From: Bicyclus anynana
Taxonomy: Eukaryota > Arthropoda > Insecta > Lepidoptera > Nymphalidae
Direction: 5' to 3'
Length of the DNA: 64,000 nucleotides
Assembly (NCBI RefSeq): GCF_947172395.1
Contig: NC_069106.1
Location: forward strand, 992,001-1,056,000
Under the pieces are notes generated by a model, which worked only from the letters and a program-made list of their open reading frames with translations, was not told where the DNA came from and ran no database searches. Position numbers and translations under genes: made by a program. Below, in pieces: positions 11,401 through 20,900 of the stretch; within the stretch, counting starts at the first letter, position 1; the number at the start of each line of letters is the position of its first letter.

Positions 11401-14400
11401 GTTTACAATTACAAGCACATTTGAAACGTCAGGTTATGTTATGAGTGGTGATAATTAAAGACAAAAAAATAAAATCAAAGTTACGAGGATTCCAAACGCG
11501 CCTTGGTCCGAGAAGACCCCACAATAAAGTCAACCTGGGTTTATTTTATGTATCACATGATTTACTATCAAAACCTCGCTATTAGGCTGCCAGTCCACCG
11601 AAGCGGAGCGAGGCAGCGGAGCCGAGAAACGGAGAAATATTAACCAATAGGATTGCACAAAATCTCCGCTTCTCTGCAGTGGACAGGGACTTGCGAGCTA
11701 GTTTATAAATTCATATAAAAACGGTAAGCGGAGCGGGGAATCACGTCTGCAACTCAGCTTCGCATTACTTTCTCACTTCGCTCCGTAGCTTCGCTTGTCT
11801 CCGGTGTACAGACACCGTACGCAACTCCGCTCAGCATTACTCCGTTTCTCCGCTCCGCTGCCTCGCTCCGCTTTGGTGAACAGCATTAGTTGTGTGTATT
11901 GTAGTAGAACTTACGATCTGGTATACCCTCGCCGCCTTTCTTGCAGTCCCTGTTAAAAAGCCTCACGCCAGATGTGATCTGCATCAGTTCATTCAACTGT
12001 GGGATCTTCTCCGATCTAGGCAGAGTGACAAACACTTTGAGGTCCTCTAGCGAAAATACGCTTTCTAACGCTGCCATGCCTTCTTTTAATGTCTATAAAA
12101 TAAAAGTATGTTCAGATTAGCTAACGCCAGCGACTCCATGGGCTTTAAACAAATCCCGCGGAAGCTATGGATTTTTTTCGGCATAAAAAATAGCATTTCT
12201 TCTGCTTCAAGCTCCAATTTATCTCCATACCAAAACGGATTGGCTGTGAAAAGGTTAGACAGACAGGCGAATTTACTTACGCATTTTTAATATTAATAGG
12301 TATGCTCGTAGCTCGGTCTAATGGTTAACCATATATGTCTGCTATTTACACAATACTAAATCTATACTAATATTATAAAGCTGAAGAGTTTGTTTGTTTG
12401 AACGCGCTAATATCAGGAACTACTGTCCGATTTGAAAAATTCTTTCAGTGTTAGATAGCCCATTTATCGAGGAAGGCTATAGGCTATATATTTTATCCCC
12501 GTATTCCTACGGGAACGGGAACCGCGCGGCGTCAGCTAGTCACAAAATATGTCTACCTTTTTGTCTGAGATAATCTCTGGAAAGACTGATTTTGATAGGA
12601 CTTTCACTGTAAGATAGAGGAAAATATTAAGCAACATACTAGGCTACGTTTTATCCCCAAATTCCTCCGTATTCCTGCGGTATTTATAAAAAACTGATAA
12701 CTTTGTGGACTAGGATACAGATTACAGAAGGCCGGGTAATTCGGTAACTAGGGCTAGGGCGTTGAAATTTAAATTCAACCTTTACTTACCACTATAGAAC
12801 CAGGGTTCCCCAAACCGCTGGAGAGTATGATATAAATGGATATCTTCCTAAACAGCTTCTTCTGCGCCTGCTCATCCTCCAGCTCGGGCCCGTCATCTAG
12901 TATCTCTGTGAGTAGAGGCTTTAAGCACTGGTCTATGGACGCCTGGTGTTTGTCTATTAGATTCTGTAGCTTATCGTAGTTTGTTTGCATCATGTATTGA
13001 AGTTTTAGTGTGTTTATCGAAGTTTCACTACCTGTTGAATTATATGTGTTACACAAAAAAAAGCTTTTACTTAAAATCTTTATTGAAAAAAATATTGTAT
13101 TGGTCTTCGAGTCTGCGATAACTAGACCTTCTTCTTATAAACAAAATAATTAAGTACTAATTAGTTAATTATTTGTTTATAAGAAGAAGGTTTGTATGCC
13201 CATGCTCCTATCATAAGTTATACGATAGTCAAGTAGGTAAGTATGTAGTTTGGTCTAGGATTTGAGAGGCAACAAGCATCCAGAATCCTCATAAAATGAT
13301 TTTCATTAAAAGTCATATGGATTAAAGAGACCTTTAAAAAAAAAGGTTTTATTGGTTATATAATGATTTATTTATTTTGCTATCATCCGCGAAAATTCGG
13401 CGAACCCATGCGACAACGTCACCCAGGTCCGACAAAATACTCTCTACGTACGTTTCACCCCGAAACCGGAGCATCCTCAGGAGATGTTGACTCTACAACG
13501 TGCAATTGCAAAGTCAACATCTCCTGAGGATGCTCCGGTTTCGGGGTGAAACGTACGTAGAGAGTATTTTGTCGGACCTGGGTGACGTTGTCGCATGGGT
13601 TCGCCGAATTTTCGCGGATGATAGCAAAATAAATAAATCATTATATAATCATGATGAACTTCCGCAAAGTAACGCCTGCTTCTATCCAAGGTTTTATTGG
13701 TGTTTTTTAAAGAGTTGCCACAAAGATAATTTTCTGGCGAGTGTTTTCTCACTCAGCGGGCGATGGAGCGAGCTACGCTTGGAATTTTCTGCGTGAGCGA
13801 ATCACAAATGAGATCCGCAGAAGAACAAAGTTACTGACATAGCTCAGCGAGTCGCGAAGCTGGAGTGGCAATGGGCAGGGCACATAGTCTGAAGAGCCGA
13901 TGGATGTCCTTAGTTGCTGGAATGCCCAGTGCTGGTCGACCCTTACTTGGTAGACCGAGGGAATCAAGCTAGTTGCAGGAAGCCGCTGGGTGCTGGCGGT
14001 TCGATAACGTACACTTTACAGGTACTCGGACGGTTTGGACTCTTGAAACCTGTAGGAGTTTCAATTTCCCTCTATCTCTCTCTATCTAATACGATACTAT
14101 AGAATGAGAAAGATAGAGGCGAACAAGAACATAGAAAACGCATAAGCTAACGCTTTTATTAATTCCCTGGAGGTGAATTGGAAAGTCTTTGCGCGTTATA
14201 CAAAAGCAAAACATAATATTGAATAGTACCTACCTACTACTACTAGCAATATCTCCAAAAGTTACAGTATAAGAAGTTGCCTACCGTGTAGGTACTTATC
14301 TAGCTTTGGTAAGAGCATGAGCTGACGAACTTTCCGCTTATATGTAATGCGGACGATGTCGCCCTCACAGGCTCCAGACCATGTGAAGTAAAATTGAGTA

Positions 14401-15471
14401 AAGAATGTTTATAGTATGCGCATTATCATCTGAGTCGTCCGGTCATAAAAGTCAAAAAAGATAGGAATGTGCAGCGCGCCTACCTGCGCACCCTAATTAT
14501 CGATAAACGGCTACCTGCGCACGTGCTAATGATGAGTCAATAATGATTTGGACGATTCTGATTGGTCGGTTTCTAATGTAATTGCATTGCGTATTTTTTT
14601 TGCTATAAATGTGTTTACTGCAATTAAATAAATACATTCATGTGTTACTCGTTGCGCACTATGGATACTAATATATAATAAATTTGGCAGAAGACGAAGA
14701 TTCTGATGATGAAGACTCAGATGAAGATTAATTTTATTTAGTTAATAATTATATAATATGAAATATGTATTATATTAAATCAAATATTGTTAATTTTTTT
14801 AATTTTGTGAACAAGATACGATAATAAACTTTACTTATCGATAATATGTCTTTCATTGTTACACCCTTCACTAGACGGCTCCATAAGACCCATAAGTGCA
14901 AGCGAGATAGATATAGAGAAATGATTTATGGCCCTAAGACTCAGTTGTTAATGCTATTAGTATAGTAGGTACTTTATAAACAGTAAGTACCTACTTACTT
15001 CTTAAAAATTACATTTTGGTGGGACGAGGTTTCAAATAAATTTTTGTTTTTAATAGGCGGCCCTGCCCCTGTAGCCAAGTGGCGCGTCGATTCTCTTTCT
15101 ACGATCGCTAACGCTAAAAATGTATGGGAACGACATTTGCTATCGACAGGTCACGTGATCAAAATCTGTCATTCCCATACATTTTTCTCGTTTTCGATCG
15201 TAGAAAGAGGCGGAGGGGAGGGAAAGGGCTACTTACCTTATAGGGGCTGTTTGGGATACTCACCAGTGAGCAAAGACACGCACTCTTTGACAAAGAAGTC
15301 CAAATTACTTCTGCAAATAGTTTTCGCAAACAGCTTCCCGTATTTCGGGTTCAATAAAAGCAAGTCTATCAAATAAATAACAAACTCCGGGTCCACTGTA
15401 AAGTTTACCGCTTGGCAATTTCTCGATATTTCGTTCGCCATATTTTTTATTACATTATCATTACACGCCAT
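2393..15471 (-). CDS. CFAP206: Cilia- and flagella-associated protein 206
   Basis: CFAP206 (DUF3508 family) is an axonemal protein that helps dock radial spoke 2 on doublet microtubules; in insects it should act in sperm tails and sensory cilia. Nine minus-strand exons are recognised: 15264-15471, 12790-13031, 11915-12092, 10927-11101, 7406-7643, 6515-6685, 5364-5611, 3990-4114 and 2441-2550. All junctions are GT-AG and phases close to about 565 residues, against 622 in human as I recall. Family landmarks seen are SGLGNPGSIV, RLFNRDCKKGGEGIPD, RQYEVFIRKLLSD and YLGFCALCL; the last exon gives QTDTHP and LWEWKRRACQL. Start: the ATG at 15471 fits the family better than one four codons upstream. 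The final exon either splices at a weak donor (2440) to exons outside the window or reads through to a TAA at 2393, adding 15 residues partly from a repeat. The acceptor of the fifth exon lies against RTE LINE debris. A consensus X-box lies about 105 bp upstream. Confidence 0.92.
2665..2770 (-). repeat. Interspersed repeat, family E fragment
   Basis: Reverse orientation of a repeat recognised by 'aggcttagtttacaagcac'. Fuller copies lie at 4655-4850 and 11370-11545, partial ones at 28905-29030 and about 35578-35640. Confidence 0.6.
3038..3126 (+). repeat. tRNA-like SINE head, family D
   Basis: The head 'cctcaatagctc' followed by a TGGTGGTATGATCCCC B-box-like segment. Two more copies follow at 3650-3760 and 3806-3912, and minus-strand copies lie at 48876-48972 and about 19755-19872. 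Confidence 0.65.
3127..3447 (+). repeat. tRNA-derived SINE, family A, full length
   Basis: tRNA-like head GTGGCGCAGTGGTAAGCGCG with a GGTTTGATCCCC B box, followed by the conserved body ('ttcggccgtggctagttac', 'ctgatgataagtg'-like segment) and an A-rich tail. This is the commonest SINE in the window, with about 13 copies. It resembles HaSE2-type lepidopteran SINEs from memory. It lies in the last CFAP206 intron. Confidence 0.85.
3650..3912 (+). repeat. Two tandem copies of SINE family D
   Basis: Copies at about 3650-3760 and 3806-3912, each ending in 'tcgtacccactcctaa' and 'acagtct'. The second copy ends about 80 bp from CFAP206 exon 8. Confidence 0.6.
4158..4325 (+). repeat. Lepidopteran interspersed repeat, 'TTCGTCCGCG' family
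   Basis: Starts 'ctactaatattataaacgcg' and contains 'aaagcgatttggctgaaat' and 'cacataggctac'. Related copies: 9850-10064, 52058-52276 and 59570-59668. Confidence 0.65.
4655..4850 (+). repeat. Interspersed repeat, family E
   Basis: Contains 'aggcttagtttacaagcac', 'ggttccaaacgcgccttag' and 'gagaagagcccacaacaaac', ending in a T run. It may be the 3' end of a LINE. It lies in a CFAP206 intron. Confidence 0.6.
5878..6112 (+). repeat. SINE family A, partial
   Basis: The body and A-rich tail of the family ('cttcggccgtggctagttat' through 'gggttaacttgcc'); the tRNA-like head is lost. CFAP206 intron. Confidence 0.7.
6316..6491 (+). repeat. SINE family A, partial
   Basis: The 3' body from 'ggtgtcgtaccgccaagcg' to 'ggcctaacttgtgg'. 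The copy ends within about 25 bp of the CFAP206 exon 6 donor at 6514. Confidence 0.7.
7655..7870. mobile_element. Two opposed RTE LINE fragments
   Basis: 7655-7695 on the minus strand translates as VFEQC(M)LPVI, matching RTE copies at 19.9 and 31.5 kb. 7698-7870 on the plus strand matches the extreme 3' end (PKVLE..., then 'atgtccagcagtagacgtcc', then TGATGATGA repeats). The minus fragment abuts the acceptor of CFAP206 exon 5 at 7643. Confidence 0.65.
7885..8045. repeat. Palindromic MITE, 'TCACGTGATC' family
   Basis: Shares 'gacctgtcgatagcaaatgt', 'gcgatcgtagaaagagaat' and 'cacttggctacaggggc' with 15060-15240 and 47612-47955. The ends are inverted repeats. No coding capacity. Confidence 0.65.
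8637..8705. repeat. TATATC microsatellite
   Basis: A run of TATATC/TCTATA units beginning 'ctatatctatatctatatc', running into a Metulj-like repeat at about 8690. Confidence 0.85.
8690..8860 (+). repeat. Metulj-like repeat, degenerate
   Basis: Starts 'actaatattataaagaggta' and contains 'ggaactactggtctgattt'. Same family as 12358-12540, 25318-25506, 43350-43552, 54114-54305 and 55412-55588. Family name from memory. Confidence 0.55.
9476..9830. repeat. GGGTA-type minisatellite array
   Basis: About 350 bp of imperfect GGTAGGGTAGGGGTA-like units on the plus strand. It is not the insect telomere repeat (TTAGG). It lies in the long CFAP206 intron beside degenerate Metulj-like DNA. A smaller array of the complementary sequence is at 26110-26190. 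Confidence 0.9.
9850..10064 (+). repeat. Lepidopteran 'TTCGTCCGCG' family repeat, full length
   Basis: From 'actaatattttaaagacgaa' to 'ggacgaagtcgcgggcgtcc' plus 'gctagtaag'. Contains 'gaaatttggaatggaaatag' and 'cacataggctacttttcatc'. Confidence 0.75.
11370..11545 (+). repeat. Interspersed repeat, family E
   Basis: Contains 'gcttagtttacaattacaag', 'attccaaacgcgccttggtc' and 'gagaagaccccacaataaag'. CFAP206 intron 3. Confidence 0.6.
11586..11884. mobile_element. MITE with 5-bp target duplication
   Basis: A 299-bp element with terminal inverted repeats of about 50 bp (CACCGAAGCGGAGCGAGGCA against its inverse at the right end), flanked by ATTAG at 11581-11585 and 11885-11889. It is GC-rich and has no coding capacity. 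It inserted 30 bp from the splice donor of CFAP206 exon 3. Confidence 0.8.
12358..12540 (-). repeat. Metulj-like repeat
   Basis: Runs from 'tctatactaatattataaag' to 'gaaccgcgcggcgtcagcta'. CFAP206 intron 2. Orientation is given relative to the copy at 43350. Confidence 0.7.
13126..13191. repeat. Short foldback element
   Basis: A 66-bp near-perfect hairpin: arms ACCTTCTTCTTATAAAC... at 13126-13153 and its inverse at 13165-13191, with a loop of about 11 bp. CFAP206 intron 1. Confidence 0.8.
13357..13687 (-). mobile_element. Foldback retroelement with hammerhead motifs (Penelope-like)
   Basis: Arms 13356-13491 and 13511-13649 are near-perfect inverses of about 136 bp around a short loop. A unique tail (GATAGAAGCAGGCGTTAC, read on the minus strand) completes one end. 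AAGGTTTTATTGG flanks both sides (13343-13355 and 13688-13700). The right arm has a hammerhead core: CTGAGGA at 13524-13530 and GAAA at 13548-13551, with stem I TCTC/GAGA, stem II GCTCC/GGGGT and stem III ACG/CGT. The left arm carries it on the minus strand. A second copy is at 49903-50247. Variable long target duplications plus hammerheads fit Penelope-like elements. No open frame. Confidence 0.75.
13795..13930 (+). mobile_element. RTE LINE fragment
   Basis: Translates with breaks as EIRRRTKV.DIAQRVAKLEWQ and a following WAGHIV, matching the C-terminal part of the RTE reverse-transcriptase polyprotein at 19.9-21.0 kb. CFAP206 intron 1. Confidence 0.75.
14408..14470. repeat. 63-bp perfect inverted repeat, right copy
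   Basis: Exact reverse complement of 1-63. Directly after it the motif CTACCTGCGCAC occurs twice (14480s and 14510s). Confidence 0.85.
14692..14731 (+). CDS. Possible orphan terminal exon with acidic tail
   Basis: After a splice-acceptor-like TTTGGCAG, one frame reads DEDSDDEDSDED and stops (TAA). An AATAAA follows about 90 bp on (about 14823). It lies antisense within CFAP206 intron 1. It could be the last exon of an unrecognised plus-strand gene or a stranded retrocopy end. The upstream exon at 1018 is phase 0 and would not join it directly in this frame. Weak evidence. Confidence 0.2.
15060..15240. repeat. Palindromic MITE, 'TCACGTGATC' family
   Basis: Inverted ends around a core 'tatcgacaggtcacgtgatc'; outer arms 'cgattctctttctacgatcg' and its inverse. 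Copies at 7885-8045 and 47612-47955. It abuts the CFAP206 exon 1 donor (15263). Confidence 0.75.
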
Positions 15472-15575
15472 AGCTATTTTCAAAATATCTAAAATAAATG
15501 TTATTATTAAATGTATTAAATTAAATAATCATAAAATGACTATAACAAGCCTAAACTTTGATAAATTATTTCAAT

Positions 15576-15589
15576 GTTGCTATGGTAAC
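15576..15589. promoter_or_regulatory. X-box (RFX-binding) motif upstream of CFAP206
   Basis: GTTGCTATGGTAAC fits the RFX X-box pattern of two inverted half-sites (GTTGCT/GGTAAC) separated by AT. It lies about 105 bp upstream of the CFAP206 start codon, the usual place for X-boxes of ciliary genes. RFX factors drive ciliary gene expression in animals; use here is inferred. Confidence 0.75.
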
Positions 15590-16197
15590 ACTACGCTCAA
15601 AATACCATGATTTTTGGCAATCCAGGACATGACATAAATTATCATCATTATTAACTACAGGGCAACTCTCTATGAGATTTGGATTTTTAACCAAATTTTT
15701 TCAATGTAGCTTGGCAGGGCTTAGAGGGTGATAATGTTCTGTATTGTATTATACAGGATGTCCCATAATTAATGGATAAAACGCAAATCGTAGGTACAAC
15801 ACCCAATTATTTAAAAACAATTTGATTAGTTTTGAAAAAATCCGTCATTTTTTTTAAGATTTTTCTATCTTGAATTACTTTTTTCAATGTAGCTGTTGTA
15901 ATTAAGATTTTTGTTAAATATTACGGATTTACTTGGTTTTTTAAAACTAATTAAATTACGATGATATGATGTTAATTATGAAAAAAACTATCGATTGTTA
16001 TCACATCACTAATAACCTAATTTCGATAACAATATTATATTGTTAATTCGCCTGTAATGTCTCGCATAAAAGACATGGACAACGGGGAATGATTGGGTTC
16101 GTTGGATTAACGAGCCCTGTCTAAGTTATGGGGGATTAGCACTAACAAATTCCCAATTTCGAGCCGCTATGAAACTGCACTTATATTTTTTTAAATC

Positions 16198-16344
16198 TCA
16201 ATATTTTGATTTTTTTTTAATTCTTTACAAGTTAGCCCTTCACTACAATCTCACCTGATGGTAAGTGATGATGCAATCTAAGATGGAAGCGGGCTAATTT
16301 GTTAGGAGGATGAAAATCCACACCCCTTTCGGTCATTTCATTCA
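16198..16344 (-). repeat. SINE family A, 3' part
   Basis: Reads 'ttctttacaagttagccctt' to 'aaatccacacccctttcgg'; the head is missing. Confidence 0.75.
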
Positions 16345-17477
16345 TTCATTTGACAAACTGATTGGACAAAATAGTAGTTATCATAATCGAGATACAAGAT
16401 GATTTTCGAAAATTTTACATTTATTGGGTAAATCAGTGATTTTTAGGGAAGCTGCTTTTTTTTTTTTTAAATAAAATCACAGTTTCGATTTGAAAGTCTT
16501 TTATTAATTAATCAACTTATATCTATCCCTCTGGGAGTTGAAAGCTGATAAATCTAGCGCACTAGATTGAAAAGCCTCCATGACCACAAAATCACTCATC
16601 GGTCTTATTTTTTACTGAATGTTCATAAAATTGCACAAACTGAAAATATACAGTTCAAAGTTTTCGACATCTTAGTAGTTTTAATATCAATAGTACAAAA
16701 ATGTTGTCAATTTTGTGATGGAAATATCTCTACTATTTGTAGAAACAATATCAAAACAATTTTAATTCAATGTCTCGCATATTGAATTTAGGAACAAAAA
16801 ATACTTATATCTTATTTCACCATAAAATAAATGTTTTACTTTTCACAATCATAATTTCTAATTGTGTGTGTTTTTAATTCATATTAAAAAGACTGTACTA
16901 ACATATTACAATTTTTTTTATATTCATAAAAAATCAAACTTTTGCATTTGGCTAACCAAATGGTAATTAATCAGTTATAAAATAACCAAGCTGCCAGGAA
17001 TATAATATTTTCTTCTATATTGTATATTTACATTATAGTTGATTTATACCTGTAAACTTAATGAATTTTTAAATATATTATAAGATTGATGAAGAAATAT
17101 TTTCAAATTATACATTTCAATGTCCAATTAAATGTATTACTTATAATAAAATAATATTACACAAATCACAAAGATAAATTATATTTAATTGCGCTTGCAA
17201 TATTTCAGTGCATCTAAACAATACATATCCAATCGCCAATCGGTAATGTTTAAAGTTTTAGTTCAAATGAACAACATAACTATTTTTGAATCTTAATTAT
17301 ATATATTTTGTTATTTAATTTTAAGTCTTAAATAAAACGAGAGCCTGCAGTAGCCAAACATACTTCCATTTTAAATAACTATAATTACTTAAAATGTTTA
17401 TTATTATTTTAGTTTGTCAGTTCATGCTCCTACAAGGCAGGCAAGTATAAAGATTGCAAAGTTTTGGCTTTGGGAGG

Positions 17478-17640
17478 TCAACATCATCATCACTACCCAT
17501 ATTCAGCTCACTGTTGAGCACGAGACTCCTAGAATGAGAATAGTAGGATAAATCTTTATCAACCCATATTTGGCTCATTGCTGAGCTTAAGTCTCATCTC
17601 AGAATGAGAGAGGTTAGGCGAATAGTCCATCATCATCCAG
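17478..17640 (-). repeat. SINE family C, two 3'-end fragments
   Basis: Twice carries the family C 3' end ('cccatattcagctcactg' and 'cccatatttggctcattg'), separated by about 80 bp. Confidence 0.6.
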
Positions 17641-17926
17641 GTCCTCAATTGTCCAGGTTTCTAGCTTCGTATCAATCTTTCGCTAGAGACCCTTGAAGTT
17701 TGATCTTTACCAGTGTTTTTCGACAGATTGCTGTGAAGCTTAGTGATTGTGGACATAATATCTCATATTTTACAGAGGACAATCCAAAAAAAATAATGCT
17801 TTATGTCCAAACTCTATAATTCGCTATATTTGCCTATGGTAGGAGCACTGCTGATAAACTTTCAGCTATCATAAGGAATGTCTGGCTATCGCAGGCTTTA
17901 GTCTCCATATCCTAAATTAATCTTAC

Positions 17927-20900
17927 TTACTCATCGAGGAAATGCGTTTTTAAGTATTTCATCATACCAAAGGTACGGAATCTCTTTGTGCCGATGACTT
18001 TGTAGAGAGCATCGTCGCAAATGGCGAACTGTTTGTTGTTGGGGTCATAGAGGTTCTTCTCTTTAATGATGGTCCACACACGCTTGACCACCTCGTGCCG
18101 GGGCATCTCGTCTTGTCCCATCAACTCAGCGAGAGACGGTGACAGTTTGTAAGCGCGGGTGTAGCCGCCACCTTTGCCGCGACCACCGGCCTAGAAAAAA
18201 GTATAATTTCGTATATATCGACAAAGAGAAACGATTATCTTAAAATACCATAAAAAAGAGGTTGCGGGTGAAGGAAAATTTTTAGCAGAGTCAAGAATTT
18301 TCCGTATATTGTTGGGCAAATCCAACTAGCACTTGTACGGTTTATTCCAGATGTACCCAAACTATTTTTCTCATAGACCACTTTCAAAATCTAGCTGGTT
18401 CCGCTGGACCCCTTGCAGCTACATTTCTACTATTTCCTAAATTTGGAAAAAATATGAAAATTTACGTTGCCTCAGTTCCAATCAAATTAACAACATAATT
18501 ATCAGTTTTCAAAAAAAAGTGAGAATAAATTTATTGTGCTATGAATGGATGTAAAAAAGTAAAGTTGGCCAATCAAAATCTTTACTTTTTAACATCACAA
18601 GGACTCAGAAAAATTTCACTTGTTTTATTTAAAAAACGCACCATTCAGTATAAAACTAGATACAATTTTATGGACCCCCTTTTATGAACCGTGAACCCCC
18701 AGTTTTTTTTTACGACAACTTAGACCCCTGTTGAGGTACCACTTTGGGAACCAATGGTTTATTCTATTGATTTACTTAAATTAATGACACTCATGTATCA
18801 AGTTAGTGGTTCCATCTAATTGAACGTGTAAAAGTAAATATTAAATTTATATGAAATCAAACATTGCCATCTACTGTTATAAAGTTATTATAATGTAAAA
18901 ATAACAGCATAAGTTCCTTACCTTCTTTGTTTTAGGAGCTTTCTCCTTCTTCTTTCCCCAATCGCTGTCTGAATCCTCGGAGCCCTTCTTCTTTTTGCCC
19001 TTCTTGGGCGCAGGCTTCTTTTTCTCTTCCTGAAGTAAATTTTTAGTTATTAAAAAGTGTGTGAAATCCCTGGGAAATTCTGTAAACATTCTCTATTGGT
19101 CTGTACAAAAAGTAATATAATTTTACACGTTAGTTAACGCATGTATAAATAATAATTAACAGTATTAGAGAAAACATACAAGTATGTACATATGTACAAC
19201 AAACAGAAATAGAAAAAAAGTTTTTTGACATAGATAAATGACGTCATAGCTCACATTCGCATAGCGCGCATTCATGGCGGTGTTTTAAATGTTTAAAATT
19301 TTAATTTAAGATTTTATTTATATATTTTTATAATAGTTTAGTTGTCAGAAATCCATAAAATGTTTTTTTTATTTCTTTTGAATTGTTGAAATATACACAT
19401 TATGTTTTTAAAGTTAAAGTGCTCAAGAGACATTCTCTCAAACTTTCACATCAAGTCAATGTACAATTTTTGAAGTGTAGTATAAAAAGACAAAAAAAAA
19501 CAATCTAACCTCTGATTCACTTTCATTGGTGCCATCTGCCTCATCTTCTTCAGTGCTGTCTTTTCTGGCTTTCTTTGAGGATGCCTTGGCAGGCGGGGCA
19601 GCGCGCTTAGCTGGCTTTTTCTCTTCTTCCTGAAATAAAAATCCAATTTAAAAACCCTTAAATATTAATAAATAATCAGCCTCAGAAATACAAGTACTTG
19701 CAATTTAAAAAAAAAGATTATTTGTTACATTTTTAAATATTAACAATATTTCTGTTGTTGGTTTTCCTCCAACTAGTCAAAAAAGACTAGTGTTAGGAGT
19801 GGTTACAATAATCCAGCGGCGGGGATCAAACCACAACCTCTCAAGTGACGAATCCAACCCCATTAACCTATTGAAACTTAAGTTGACTGAAGACACAAAA
19901 TAAATGTACTTAATTTTTTCTCTCTGTTCATCATCATCATCATCATATCAGCCGATGGACGTCCACTGCAGGACATAGGCCTTTTGTAGGGACTTCCAAA
20001 CATCACGATACTGAGCCACCTGCATCCAGCGAATCCCTGCGACTCGCTTGATGTCGCCAGTCCACCTGGTGGGGGGTCGGCCAACACTGCGCTTACTAGT
20101 GCGGGGTCGCCATTCCAGCACTTTGGGACCCCAACGTCCATCGGCTCTTCGCACTATGTGCCCCGCCCATTGCCACTTCAGCTTCGCAACTCGTTGAGCT
20201 ATGTCGGTGACTTTGGTTCTTCTGCGGATCTCCTCATTTCTGATTCGATCACGCAGAGATACTCCTAACATAGCTCGTTCCATCGCCCGCTGTGTGACTC
20301 TGAGCCTTCTTATGAGGCCCATAGTTAGCGACCAAGTCTCGGAACCATAGGTCATCACTGGCAACACGCACTGGTCGAAGACTTTTGTCTTCAGGCACTG
20401 AGGAATTTCGGACGAAAAGATGTCGCGAAGTTTCCCGAATGCAGCCCAGCCGAGTTGGATTCGACGGTTCACCTCTTTCTCGAAATTGGACCTACCTAAC
20501 CGGATCATATGTCCTAGGTATATGTATTCGTCTACAATTTCGAGTGCAGCGTTCTCAACTATAACTGGGTGGAGCGATACATGAGCATTACACATTATTT
20601 TTGTTTTGCCCATGTTCATTTTCAGGCCCACCTGTTGAGAAACGCTGCTGAGGTCATTGAGCATGGTACTAAGGTCATCCAGAGTCTGTGCTATGATGAC
20701 TACATCGTCCGCGAACCGCAGTTGAGTGATGTACTCGCCATTGATGTTGATGCCAAGTCCGCTCCAGTCCAGAAGCTTAAAGACGTCTTCCAGTGCGGCG
20801 GTAAATAGCTTCGGAGAGATCACATCTCCCTGACGCACTCCTCGCTGCAACTGGATTGGCCTCGTAGTCTGATCCTGAATACGGACTGACATAGTGGCGT

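Larger units (their letters stand above)
15590..17926. other. Intergenic DNA between CFAP206 and the SWIB gene
   Basis: AT-rich DNA. It holds a SINE family A copy (16198-16344) and a SINE family C fragment (17478-17640). The rest probably includes the 3' untranslated region of the SWIB gene. No exon recognised. Confidence 0.5.
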
